From the NCBI RefSeq assembly GCF_000154465.1, contig NZ_DS499577.1:804013-868012 (forward strand): a stretch of 64,000 nucleotides of DNA. Direction: 5' to 3'. The position numbers were made by a program, and so were the translations under genes. Source of the DNA: Alistipes putredinis DSM 17216. Lineage in GTDB: Bacteria > Bacteroidota > Bacteroidia > Bacteroidales > Rikenellaceae. The notes beneath the pieces were generated by a model. The model saw only the letters and a list, made by a program, of their open reading frames with translations. It made no database searches and was not told the DNA's origin. Numbering within the stretch: position 1 is the stretch's first letter; every line of letters starts with the position of its first letter. Positions 17,480 to 27,947 of this stretch are shown here, one piece after another.

Positions 17480-18250
17480 ATGACTGCACTGTATAGCGAT
17501 ATTATTTTCGGCCCGATCCATTCCCGCAGATTGGGTCTGTCTTTGGGTGTCAATCTGTTACCCACTCAATCGAAGTTGTGTAGCTTCGATTGCATTTATT
17601 GTGAATGCGGCTGGAATGCCGAACATCCGGGCGCCCGCCGGTTCAATTCGCGCGAGGACGTGCGTACCATGCTCGGAGCGACCCTGCGTCAGATGGTTTC
17701 CGAAGGTACGCCGCCCGACGTGATTACTTTCGCCGGTAACGGCGAGCCGACGATGCACCCCGATTTCGAGGCGATCATCGACGATACGATCGTCTTGCGG
17801 GACGAAATTTGCCCTTCGGCGCGGATTTCGGTGTTGAGCAATGCGACGCAGATCGGCCGCGAGAGCGTGCGCCGGGCCTTGCGTCGGGTCGATAACAACA
17901 TCCTGAAACTCGATTCCGCTTTCGACGATACGGTTCGGCTCATCAATAACCCGTGCGGGACCTATTCGGTGGCTGAGGTGGTGAAGAACATGAAACTGTT
18001 CGACGGGCAGATGATCCTGCAGACGATGTTCCTGCGGGGCGAGTGCGAGGGCCGCACGGTGGATAACACGACCGAGCGGGAGGTCGCGGCCTGGTTGAAG
18101 CTGGTCGAAGAGATCCGGCCCCGTCAGGTGATGGTCTATTCGCTCGACCGCGACACTCCGTGCAAAACCTTGCAGAAAGTCCCCCGCGAAGATTTGCAGG
18201 CGATCGCTGCCCGGGTCGAGGCGCTGGGAATCCCCTGCTCGGTGGCGTAA
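17480..18250 (+). CDS. Radical SAM protein, COG0731 (TYW1-related) type
   Basis: 256 residues. The [4Fe-4S] cluster motif CxxxCxxC is Cys34, Cys38 and Cys41 in 'LCSFDCIYCECG'. 'FAGNGEPTMHPDF' is the SAM-binding GGE-like motif of the group. COG0731 proteins resemble the wyosine-forming TYW1 of archaea and eukaryotes, but bacteria lack wyosine, so the substrate is open. The gene is divergent from the symporter, and its start is dictated by the very close promoter. Confidence 0.87.
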   Translation: MTALYSDIIFGPIHSRRLGLSLGVNLLPTQSKLCSFDCIYCECGWNAEHPGARRFNSREDVRTMLGATLRQMVSEGTPPDVITFAGNGEPTMHPDFEAIIDDTIVLRDEICPSARISVLSNATQIGRESVRRALRRVDNNILKLDSAFDDTVRLINNPCGTYSVAEVVKNMKLFDGQMILQTMFLRGECEGRTVDNTTEREVAAWLKLVEEIRPRQVMVYSLDRDTPCKTLQKVPREDLQAIAARVEALGIPCSVA

Positions 18251-18330
18251 CGCAAAGAAGAACGACGGGGGAATTTCAGACCCCTTCGAAGAATTTGTCG
18301 ATCGGACGTTATTTATTGTCTGTATTATAG

Positions 18331-18746
18331 AGGGGGCGAAGATTTTATCTGTGTCTTGTTACATTGTTTGCTTTGCTCTCGTTGGCACTTTTCGCATGTG
18401 ACAAGGGCATCCGGGAGGAAGCGATCGATGCCGAAAATATCTTGGGTAGGTGGCGTGCGGTCGAGGAGCCGGATTACGATTGGGATGATTCGGACGACGA
18501 TGGAGCCTGTGATGTGCCCATGCTTTGGGGATTATGACTTTCGAACACGATGGACGGGGTGTGGCCGATAACGGGGAGCATTTTGCCTGGAGTCTGACAG
18601 GAAGACGGATAACTGTGGATTACGGATTTATTCCGGCACGGCTTACGGTGTCGGAAATTTGCGAGCGGCGAATGGTGTGGAAGGTTCTCGCAACAGAAGC
18701 AGGCTCGGTAAAGTATTACGGACGGATCGTTTTCGAGCGGTTGTGA
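18331..18746 (+). pseudogene. Decayed lipoprotein gene (lipocalin-like), start lost and frameshifted
   Basis: One frame (codons from 18331, stop at 18535-18537) gives a signal-peptide-like stretch with a lipobox (LALFAC) followed by 'ENILGRWRAVEEPD', typical of lipocalin-like lipoproteins. The rest ('MTFEHDGRGVADNGE...' to 'YYGRIVFERL') lies in another frame ending at 18746, and the switch occurs at the G run near 18527-18530. No ATG precedes the signal peptide in frame; the nearest upstream in-frame codon is a stop at 18328. Two lesions make a pseudogene more likely than a sequencing error. Confidence 0.65.
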
Positions 18747-18765
18747 TTATTCCGTCGGGAAGAAA

Positions 18766-18801
18766 AATAAAGCGAGAGGAATCGATTCCTCTCGCTTTAT
18801 T
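18766..18801. terminator. Perfect 36-base palindromic terminator
   Basis: AATAAAGCGAGAGGAATC is followed directly by its reverse complement. It lies between the convergent lipoprotein pseudogene and folB and can terminate both strands. Confidence 0.85.
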
Positions 18802-18818
18802 CGTTGTCGCAGTGTGGT

Positions 18819-19172
18819 TTATTTCTCCAGCACGACGCTCACTTTTTCGAGCTTCCCGCCCAGCGGGGGCGCCAGCTTCGAAACCGTACAGCGGATATGG
18901 CGGATTTGCGGAAACCGGGCATAGAGGGCATCCATGATGTTCATCGACACGCGTTCGATCGTGCGCTGGGTGACGCGCATCTGTTCGCGTACGGTTTCGT
19001 AAACCAACAGGTAATTGACCGCTTTTTCCACGCAGTCCTCGCTCGCCACTTCCCCCAGCTCGGCCGTGATCTCCAGATCGACCGTGAAGCGGTTGCCCAC
19101 TTGCTGTTCCAGGTCGTAACAGCCGTGGAAAGCCCGGAACTCCATCCGGTTCAAAACGATACGGTATTCCAT
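18819..19172 (-). CDS. folB: Dihydroneopterin aldolase
   Basis: 117 residues, the standard length. 'MEFRAFHGCYDLEQQVGNRF' is the FolB substrate-binding N-terminus, and 'YETVREQM...TIERVSMNIMDAL' carries the catalytic region. It cleaves 7,8-dihydroneopterin to 6-hydroxymethyl-dihydropterin and glycolaldehyde in folate synthesis. It starts one base after the tyrS stop and is the last gene of dnaX-tyrS-folB. The lysine usual near the C-terminus is present in 'CTVSKLAPPL'. Confidence 0.93.
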   Translation of the reverse strand: MEYRIVLNRMEFRAFHGCYDLEQQVGNRFTVDLEITAELGEVASEDCVEKAVNYLLVYETVREQMRVTQRTIERVSMNIMDALYARFPQIRHIRCTVSKLAPPLGGKLEKVSVVLEK

Positions 19173-19173
19173 C

Positions 19174-20469
19174 TTATTCGGCGATTACCAGGTAGTAGTT
19201 TTTCTTGCCTTTCTGTACGAGCAGGTATTTCCCGTCGATCAGGTCGCTTTCGGCGATTGCACGCATGGGGTCGGCCACCTTCTCCTTGTTGAGGCTCACG
19301 CCGCCGGCCTGTACCATCTTGCGGCATTCGCCCTTCGAGGGGAAGATATCGCTCCGCTCGGCGCACAGCTCGATGAAGGGCAGCCCGATCAGTTCCGCAC
19401 GGGCGATTTTGTATTGCGGGACTCCTTCGAAAACCTGCAGCAGGGTCTGTTCGTCGAGTTTGCGAAGCGCTTCGGAGGTAGCCCCGCCGAAGAGAATGTT
19501 CGATGCCTCGACCGCTTTTTCGTACTCCTCCTGAGAGTGGATCATCACGGTAACCTCCTGCGCCAGCCGTTTTTGCAGGATTCGCAGGTGAGGGGCTGCG
19601 TCGTGTTCGGCGATCAGGTCGTCGATGGTCTGTTTATCGAGCAGCGTGAAGATCTTGATGTAGCGCTTGGCGTCCTCGTCGCTGGTGTTGAGCCAGAACT
19701 GGTAGAACTTGTAAGGCGACGTATAACGCGGGTCGAGCCATACGTTGCCGCTCTCGGTCTTGCCGAACTTGGTGCCGTCGGCTTTGGTAATCAGCGGGCA
19801 GGTGAGGGCGAAAGCCTCGCCGCCGGCCTTGCGGCGGATCAGCTCCGTGCCGGTGGTGATGTTGCCCCACTGGTCGGCGCCGCCGAGCTGCAGTTTACAA
19901 CCTACGGTTTCGTACAGGTGCAGGAAGTCGTAGGCCTGCACGAGCTGGTAGGTGAATTCGGTGAACGACATCCCTTCGCCTTCGCCGTTGAAGCGTTTCT
20001 TTACCGAATCTTTGGCCATCATGTAGTTCACGGTAATCAGCTTGCCGATGTCGCGGATGAAATCCAGGAAGGTGATTCCCTTCATCCAGTCGTAGTTGTT
20101 CACCAGCATCGCCGCGTTGGGAGCGTCCGATTCGAAATCGAGCAGCTTGGCGAGCTGTTTCTTGATCGCCTCCTGGTTGTGGCGGAGGGTCTTTTCATCG
20201 AGCAGGTTGCGCTCCTGCGATTTGCCGCTGGGGTCGCCGATCATGCCCGTCGCGCCGCCCACCAGAGCGATCGGACGGTGTCCGCACATCTGGAAGTGCT
20301 TGAGGATCATTACACTCACCAAGTGTCCGATGTGCAGCGAATCCGCCGTCGGGTCGATGCCCACGTAAGCTGTAGACATCTCTTTCTGAAGTTGTTCCTG
20401 TGTGCCCGGCATGATCGAGTGAATCATACCGCGCCATTCCAATTCTTCGACAAAGTTCTTAATTGCCAT
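19174..20469 (-). CDS. tyrS: Tyrosyl-tRNA synthetase
   Basis: 431 residues, class Ia synthetase. ATP-binding HIGH motif at residues 46-49 and the KMSKS equivalent 'KFGKTESG' near residue 235. Tyrosine pocket 'YQLVQAYDF' and 'GGADQWGNI'. A C-terminal S4-like RNA-binding domain ends the protein. It charges tRNA-Tyr with tyrosine in the cytoplasm. It is sandwiched between dnaX (26-base gap) and folB (one-base gap), so it is read from the dnaX promoters. Confidence 0.97.
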   Translation of the reverse strand: MAIKNFVEELEWRGMIHSIMPGTQEQLQKEMSTAYVGIDPTADSLHIGHLVSVMILKHFQMCGHRPIALVGGATGMIGDPSGKSQERNLLDEKTLRHNQEAIKKQLAKLLDFESDAPNAAMLVNNYDWMKGITFLDFIRDIGKLITVNYMMAKDSVKKRFNGEGEGMSFTEFTYQLVQAYDFLHLYETVGCKLQLGGADQWGNITTGTELIRRKAGGEAFALTCPLITKADGTKFGKTESGNVWLDPRYTSPYKFYQFWLNTSDEDAKRYIKIFTLLDKQTIDDLIAEHDAAPHLRILQKRLAQEVTVMIHSQEEYEKAVEASNILFGGATSEALRKLDEQTLLQVFEGVPQYKIARAELIGLPFIELCAERSDIFPSKGECRKMVQAGGVSLNKEKVADPMRAIAESDLIDGKYLLVQKGKKNYYLVIAE

Positions 20470-20495
20470 TTGTGTATTTGGTTTTACTTTATGCT

Positions 20496-22415
20496 TTATT
20501 CTACCTCCAGGTCGAGCGCCCGGCGCAACTCGGCCAGCAGAGGATTTTTTTCGGTCATATACTTGACCCGGTCTTCGAGTTTGATCGGGCGGGCGGCCCG
20601 GATCTCTTCGTTGATCGTGACGTCGAGCTCCAGCATACCCTGCACGCCGGACGTTTCGGCGATGCGGAGCAGCAGTTCGGTTTTGTTGCGCAGGATCTCT
20701 TCGCGCAGGGCTTCCGACGGAACTGCGATACGGATCACGTGTCCCTGAAATTGCATCCGTTCGAACGCCGCGACGAAGCGCGGACGCATCTCGCGGACGA
20801 GCGTGAGGATTTTTTCACGGGTCGTTTCGAGTTTTTCGGCGCTGAGCGGGTCGATGACCGGCTGGGGTGCTGCGGCATGCACGGCGGTTTCTGTATCCGG
20901 TTCCGGGGCTGCATCGTTTATCAGCGCCGAAATGGAGATTCCCGATGCGAGTCTGGACTGTACGGGACGGGGACGCGCCGTTTGCGGTTGTGTCGAAACC
21001 GGCGTTGCTGCGGCCTGCGTTCGTTCCGGGACCGGCTGAATGGACGGCGTCGGCATTGCGGATGTACGGGCAGCGGCCGATGTCGCCGGAGGTGCGGGAT
21101 CGGCTGCGGCTTTTGCCGCAGGCGTTGCAGCCGGAGCGGATGCCGCGATTCCGGGCGAAGATTCTGCCGTCGCAGCCGTCGGCCGTTGGACCGTAGCCGG
21201 TTGAGGAGCGGGCGCGGGAGCCGTCTGTTGTGTCGATTGCGGACGGGCCGGTGCGGATTGCGCGGGGGCGGTCCGAACCAGTTCCGGCAACGGAAGATTT
21301 ACGGGATCGACGGGGTTATTTTTTTTTTGACCGAGACCGGCGATCTTCATCAGTCCCAGTTCGACGAGCAGCCGTTGGTTGGACGATTGCCTGATTTTGC
21401 CGTCGAGGTCCGTGAGCAGCGATATGGCGCCGAAAAGAAATTCGGGAGGGCAGGCGGCCGCCTGCGTCCGGTATCGTTCCATCAGCGTACCGGTAAATTC
21501 CAGCAGCCGGAGCGAAGGCTCGTTGCGGGCCACCAGCAGGTCGCGCAGGTGGCGGTTGAGTCCTGCCATGAAAGTCTGGCCGGAGAATCCCCGCGCGAGC
21601 ACGTTGTCGAAAGAGAGCAGCGCCTCGACATAGTTGCCCGACAGGAGCGTTTCGGTCATGCTGAAGTAGGTGTCGTAGTCCAATACGTTGAGCGTCTGGG
21701 CCACCTCCTGATAGCGGAGTTCCTGCCCGCAGAACGAAACGGCCTTGTCGAACATCGACAGGGCGTCGCGCATGCCGCCGTCGGCTTTCTGTGCGATCAG
21801 GTTGAGCGACTCGTCGTCGGCGGTGATTCCCTCCTGCGAGGCGATGTATTTGAGGTATTCCACGGAGTCCTCGACGCGGATGCGGTTGAAGTCGTAGATC
21901 TGGCAGCGGGAGAGGATCGTAGGGATGATCTTGTGTTTTTCGGTGGTCGCCAGGATGAAGATGGCGTGTGCGGGCGGCTCCTCGAGCGTCTTGAGGAAGG
22001 CGTTGAAGGCGGCCGCCGAGAGCATGTGGACCTCGTCGATGATGAAGACCGAGTAGCGTCCCACCTGCGGGATGATGCGCACCTGTTCGATGAGCGAGCG
22101 GATGTCCTCGACCGAGTTGTTCGACGCGGCGTCTAGCTCGTGGATGTTGAGCGAGCGCCCGTCGTTGAAGCTGCGGCACGATTCGCACGCGTTGCAGGCT
22201 TCTGCCCCTTCGGGATGCAGGCAGTTGATCGCCTTGGCGAAGATGCGGGCGCAGGTCGTCTTGCCCACGCCGCGCGGCCCGCAGAAGAGGTAGGCGTGGG
22301 CCAGTTGGCCGCGTTCGATCGCGTTCTTCAGGGTCGAGGTAATGTGCTTCTGCCCCACGACCGAAGAGAAAGTGGCGGGGCGGTATTTGCGTGCGCTGAC
22401 GATAAAATCACTCAT
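20496..22415 (-). CDS. dnaX: DNA polymerase III subunit gamma/tau
   Basis: 639 residues. AAA+ clamp-loader ATPase with Walker A 'GPRGVGKTT' (46-54), a zinc module with Cys65, Cys74, Cys77 and Cys80, Walker B 'VFIIDEVHML', and sensor 'TILSRCQ'. Residues about 390-520 are a Pro/Ala/Thr-rich linker, followed by a conserved C-terminal tau-like domain. It loads the sliding clamp and links polymerases at the fork. No programmed-frameshift slippery A-run is evident at the linker. It is first in an operon and preceded by two copies of a promoter-bearing repeat. Confidence 0.95.
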   Translation of the reverse strand: MSDFIVSARKYRPATFSSVVGQKHITSTLKNAIERGQLAHAYLFCGPRGVGKTTCARIFAKAINCLHPEGAEACNACESCRSFNDGRSLNIHELDAASNNSVEDIRSLIEQVRIIPQVGRYSVFIIDEVHMLSAAAFNAFLKTLEEPPAHAIFILATTEKHKIIPTILSRCQIYDFNRIRVEDSVEYLKYIASQEGITADDESLNLIAQKADGGMRDALSMFDKAVSFCGQELRYQEVAQTLNVLDYDTYFSMTETLLSGNYVEALLSFDNVLARGFSGQTFMAGLNRHLRDLLVARNEPSLRLLEFTGTLMERYRTQAAACPPEFLFGAISLLTDLDGKIRQSSNQRLLVELGLMKIAGLGQKKNNPVDPVNLPLPELVRTAPAQSAPARPQSTQQTAPAPAPQPATVQRPTAATAESSPGIAASAPAATPAAKAAADPAPPATSAAARTSAMPTPSIQPVPERTQAAATPVSTQPQTARPRPVQSRLASGISISALINDAAPEPDTETAVHAAAPQPVIDPLSAEKLETTREKILTLVREMRPRFVAAFERMQFQGHVIRIAVPSEALREEILRNKTELLLRIAETSGVQGMLELDVTINEEIRAARPIKLEDRVKYMTEKNPLLAELRRALDLEVE

Positions 22416-22422
22416 GGCGGAA

Positions 22423-22430
22423 CAAAGATA
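22423..22430 (-). promoter_or_regulatory. Proximal -7 box in front of dnaX
   Basis: TATCTTTG on the minus strand, seven bases before the dnaX ATG. If used, the message would be leaderless. No TTTG at 19-21 bases upstream in this unit. Confidence 0.45.
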
Positions 22431-22495
22431 GTGAAAGCCGGGCGAAATCGGGAAAATTTATTTTCGAAGATTTCCGAGGCGCTTCCTATCTTCTG

Positions 22496-22527
22496 CAAAG
22501 ATAGTGAAAGCCGGGTGCTGCGCCAAA
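22496..22527 (-). promoter_or_regulatory. Promoter 1 of dnaX-tyrS-folB (repeat-borne)
   Basis: Minus strand TTTG, 20 bases, TATCTTTG, a full consensus match inside the distal repeat unit. Confidence 0.7.
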
Positions 22528-22719
22528 TTTATTTGCACTTTGTCGGGTGGAATAGGCGGAATGAAGCGCGGTGTATCGTTTTCGAAAATCCGTTTCCCGC
22601 ACCGGCGATCTGTTCGGTAATTTTCGCAGGTGACTCGCTTCGGTGCGAGTATGCCTCAAGAATAAAGAAAGACGGAAGCCGAAACTCCCGTCTTTCGCAG
22701 TGTGTCGCCGCAGGTTGCC

Positions 22720-23376
22720 TTACTCTTCCATCTGAACCGATCCGTCGGGCAGCACATTGAAGGTGACTTCGTAATACTGGACCGATTTCTTGCCGGCGCT
22801 TTCGACGATCTCCTTGCCGTTTTCGGTTATGTTCATACTGAACTCTGCTTTCACTTCGCCGAACGTTTTATTTCGGTCGAGGAATTCGTTGCCCGAAGGA
22901 ACCGTTTCCTGAATCAGGTAGTCGCCGATGCTCTTGAACGTATAGTTTTCGGGGATCATGGCTTTGGCCTCTTCGTACTGTTTGCGGATGGCTTCGACGT
23001 TGATCGAGGCCGGAGTCAGGCCTTTGACTTTTTCGAAATCGAGTTTCCCTCGCAGCCCGCCTGCTTCGTTCAGGTCGGAGATGTTGCCTTTGCCGGGACC
23101 GGAGAGCGTGAAGGTCTGCGAGAAACAGTCGCCGGCCTTGTTTACCATTTCGACGAATAAAACTGTCAGGTTATTCTCCAGCTCGTCCGCCTCCATCCAG
23201 CGGATTTCATATATTTTCCACTCGTCGAAGTTGATATTCTTTTCGAGAGTTTCGACGATGAGTTGCGTCGCTTCGTCGGAATCCATTTTCGGAGCGTTGA
23301 TGCCCAGGTTGTTGCATGAAGAGATCAGAGTCGCGATGCAGAGCGATGCCGTAATGGCGAGGATAAGTTTTTTCAT
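22720..23376 (-). CDS. Lipoprotein of unknown function
   Basis: 218 residues. SPII signal peptide with lipobox LISSC (Cys21). The mature part is acidic, lacks cysteines forming obvious pairs, and has no domain I recognise. A conserved-looking segment is 'FDEWKIYEIRWMEADELENN'. It is transcribed alone and divergently from clpB, sharing a 167-base control region. Export to the outer membrane or periplasm is the only supported statement. Confidence 0.8.
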   Translation of the reverse strand: MKKLILAITASLCIATLISSCNNLGINAPKMDSDEATQLIVETLEKNINFDEWKIYEIRWMEADELENNLTVLFVEMVNKAGDCFSQTFTLSGPGKGNISDLNEAGGLRGKLDFEKVKGLTPASINVEAIRKQYEEAKAMIPENYTFKSIGDYLIQETVPSGNEFLDRNKTFGEVKAEFSMNITENGKEIVESAGKKSVQYYEVTFNVLPDGSVQMEE

Positions 23377-23408
23377 TCTGTCTGATTAGATAATTTGGTT
23401 TTGTCCTG

Positions 23409-23416
23409 CAAAGGTA
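23409..23416 (-). promoter_or_regulatory. -7 box for the lipoprotein gene
   Basis: TACCTTTG on the minus strand, 32 bases before the start. No clear TTTG upstream at 19-21 bases. Confidence 0.5.
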
Positions 23417-23419
23417 GCC

Positions 23420-23457
23420 ATTTTGTCATTACGATGTTGTCCGGGATATGACAAAAT
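23420..23457 (+). promoter_or_regulatory. Inverted repeat upstream of clpB (candidate activator site)
   Basis: ATTTTGTCAT at 23420-23429 and ATGACAAAAT at 23448-23457 form a perfect 10-base inverted repeat with an 18-base spacer. Its centre is about 48 bases upstream of the sigma-54-like -24 element of clpB. TGTCA/TGACA motifs also precede groES. Confidence 0.6.
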
Positions 23458-23483
23458 CGGACAGGACGGCAGAAGTTGCAGAC

Positions 23484-23500
23484 TTGGCAGATATTTTGCG
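23484..23500 (+). promoter_or_regulatory. Sigma-54-like promoter of clpB
   Basis: TTGGCA at 23484-23489 and TTTTGC at 23494-23499. GG (23486-23487) and GC (23498-23499) are separated by exactly 10 bases, the invariant spacing of -24/-12 promoters. No TAnnTTTG box exists in this intergenic region on the plus strand. Confidence 0.6.
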
Positions 23501-23543
23501 ATAGGTAAGTCAAAGAAATGAATTGAAAATAATATAATGCACT

Positions 23544-26141
<2,598 letters not shown>

Positions 26142-26182
26142 AGGCGAAGCGCTTTTGTCGGGTAGAGATACTCGTATTCGTG

Positions 26183-26218
26183 AAAAATCCCCGCTGTTTT
26201 TACAGCGGGGATTTTTTT
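26183..26218. terminator. Terminator after clpB
   Basis: AAAAATCCCCGCTGT, loop TTTTT-type, ACAGCGGGGATTTTTTT. It lies between clpB (+) and the convergent oxoamine synthase (-), with A/T runs on both sides, so it is probably bidirectional. Confidence 0.92.
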
Positions 26219-26233
26219 ATGGGACAGGGCGGT

Positions 26234-27505
26234 TTAACGCACCGAAAATCCTTCGTCGGCTTTCATCGGCATCGGTTTGTCGCGGTAGAAGCCGCTTTCG
26301 AGCTTGTTGCGGATGGCTTTGAACGCCTCGATCGTGAACTTCACGTCGTCGAGCGTGTGGGCTGCCGTCGGGATCAGGCGCAGGATGATTTCGCCCTTCG
26401 GGATCACCGGATAGACCACTACCGAGCAGAAGAGGTTGTGTTTCTCGCGCAGATCGACGATCAGGTTGGTCGCTTCGGGGATGCCGCCTTTCATATAGAC
26501 GGGAGTTACGGGCGACTGGGTTACACCGATCTCGAATCCGTTCTCCTTCAGTCCGCCTTGCAGGGCACGGGTGATTTCCCAGAGCTTCTCCTGGTATTCG
26601 GGGTGCTTGCGGATCAGATCCAGACGCTTCAACGCGCCGATCACCATCGGCATCGGGAGTGACTTGGCGTAGAGCTGCGAACGCATGTTGTAGCGCAGCA
26701 GGTTGATAAGCCAGCGGGGACCGCAGACGAAGGCTCCGATGCCGGCCATCGACTTGGCGAAGGTGTTGAACAGCACATCCACACCGTCCACGACGCCGAA
26801 GTGAGCGGCCGTGCCCCGTCCGTGGGGACCCATCGTGCCGAAGCCGTGGGCGTCATCGACCAGCAGGCGGAAATTGAAATCTTTCTTCATCGCCACGATC
26901 TCGTCCAGTTTGCCCAGGTCGCCCTTCATGCCGAATACGCCTTCGGTGATGACGAGTACGCCGCCGTTCTGCTGCTCCGCCAGTTCCGTAGCGTGCTTGA
27001 GTTGCAGGCGCAGCGACGCCATGTCGTTATGGCCATATACGAAACGCTTGCCCTTGTGCATGCGCAGGCCGTCGATGATGCAGGCGTGTGCCTCGGCATC
27101 ATAGACCACCACGTCGCGCGGGGTGAGGAGGCAGTCGATGATCGAGATCATGCCCTGATAGCCGAAGTTCAGCAGGAAGGCGTCGGGTTTGCCGACGAAC
27201 TCTGCCAGTTCGCGCTCCAACTGTTCATGGTATTTGGTCTGACCGCTCATCATGCGGGCGCCCATCGGGGCAGCCATGCCGAATTCGGCGGCACCTTTGG
27301 CGTCGGCTTCGCGCACTTCGGGGTGATTAGCCAGGCCCAGGTAGTTGTTCAGGCTCCAGTTCAGCATCTTCTGTCCCCGAAAGGTCATGTGGGGACCGAT
27401 TTCTCCTTCGAGTTTGGGGAATGCGAAATACCCGTGGGCATAACCCATGTACATACCGATAGGGCCTCCGGCATTCTTTTCGAGGCGTTCAAAAATATCT
27501 ACCAT
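26234..27505 (-). CDS. Alpha-oxoamine synthase family PLP enzyme; candidate cysteate (sulfonolipid) or serine acyltransferase
   Basis: 423 residues. Fold-type I PLP enzyme of the AONS/KBL/serine palmitoyltransferase family: catalytic Lys251 in 'NTFAKSMAG', cofactor-stacking His140 in 'DAEAHACIIDG', 'VDDAHGFGTMG' (Asp217, His220), and 'SGQTKYHEQLE'. It condenses an amino acid with an acyl thioester and releases CO2. The N-terminal 'FPKLEGEIG' and 'PMGARMMSGQT' segments differ from Bacteroides serine palmitoyltransferase and look closer to the cysteate acyltransferase group that starts sulfonolipid synthesis. That assignment rests on memory of family motifs. Confidence 0.7.
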   Translation of the reverse strand: MVDIFERLEKNAGGPIGMYMGYAHGYFAFPKLEGEIGPHMTFRGQKMLNWSLNNYLGLANHPEVREADAKGAAEFGMAAPMGARMMSGQTKYHEQLERELAEFVGKPDAFLLNFGYQGMISIIDCLLTPRDVVVYDAEAHACIIDGLRMHKGKRFVYGHNDMASLRLQLKHATELAEQQNGGVLVITEGVFGMKGDLGKLDEIVAMKKDFNFRLLVDDAHGFGTMGPHGRGTAAHFGVVDGVDVLFNTFAKSMAGIGAFVCGPRWLINLLRYNMRSQLYAKSLPMPMVIGALKRLDLIRKHPEYQEKLWEITRALQGGLKENGFEIGVTQSPVTPVYMKGGIPEATNLIVDLREKHNLFCSVVVYPVIPKGEIILRLIPTAAHTLDDVKFTIEAFKAIRNKLESGFYRDKPMPMKADEGFSVR

Positions 27506-27550
27506 ACGAGTTCGTTATTTGATTTTAAGATTATGCGTTTCAGTAGTCCA

Positions 27551-27582
27551 CAAAAGTAAAAATAATTGTCGGGATGTTCAAA
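27551..27582 (-). promoter_or_regulatory. Promoter of the oxoamine synthase gene
   Basis: Minus strand TTTG, 20 bases, TACTTTTG, a full consensus, about 46 bases upstream of the start codon. Confidence 0.75.
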
Positions 27583-27934
27583 CCTCCCGGATTCTTTTCG
27601 TGAAAAGTAGTATAAATACTTACTGTTTGTCACCGGATAAGCGGCATTGGATTTCCCCCCCCCCTGCATCCCGTTTTTCCGGTCGTTGTTTTCGTGGTTC
27701 CCTGTATTTCTTTAGTATAGATTTCCTACGCTGTTCTTCGGTCGTCTTTTTGAGTTCTTCTTTACGGGCATCGTCCCGTGTTTTTTTATCGCTTCTCCCG
27801 TTTCTGAATTCAGGTGTATATGTTCCCAAATAACGATAAACTTTTCGTCGGGTCAATCTTGATTTTCCGGAACTTTCGTGCGAAATTTGTCCGTACAATA
27901 CCCCGCGTGGTGTTCGTATTTGAAAAACATTTTC
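27583..27934. other. Intergenic region upstream of the 6S-like RNA, no gene supported
   Basis: AT-rich with a run of ten C at 27657-27666. A 116-codon minus-strand frame (27620-27970) encodes a Lys/Arg-rich low-complexity protein without a recognisable family, and it overlaps the RNA promoter, so it is not called. Confidence 0.45.
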
Positions 27935-27942
27935 TAACTTTG
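27935..27942 (+). promoter_or_regulatory. -7 box of the structured RNA
   Basis: TAACTTTG, followed within a few bases by the predicted RNA start. TTTG at 27919-27922 is nearer (12 bases) than the consensus spacing. Confidence 0.55.
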
Positions 27943-27947
27943 CCCTG

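Larger units (their letters stand above)
22422..22545 (-). repeat. Promoter-bearing repeat, two tandem units upstream of dnaX
   Basis: Two units begin with CAAAGATAGTGAAAGCCGGG at 22423 and 22496, 73 bases apart. Read towards dnaX each ends in CGGCTTTCAC followed by TATCTTTG. The upstream unit also has a TTTG exactly 20 bases before the -7 box. Related units occur near 51339, 55028 and 61621. Bases 22546-22719 hold nothing else recognised except a short terminator-like GACGGAAG/CTTCCGTC pair near 22672. Confidence 0.78.

Noticed and set aside
18523..18537. Programmed -1 frameshift at the G run of the lipoprotein pseudogene
   Set aside because: The bases do not form an X XXY YYZ heptamer in the zero frame, and the gene also lacks a start codon, so decay is simpler.
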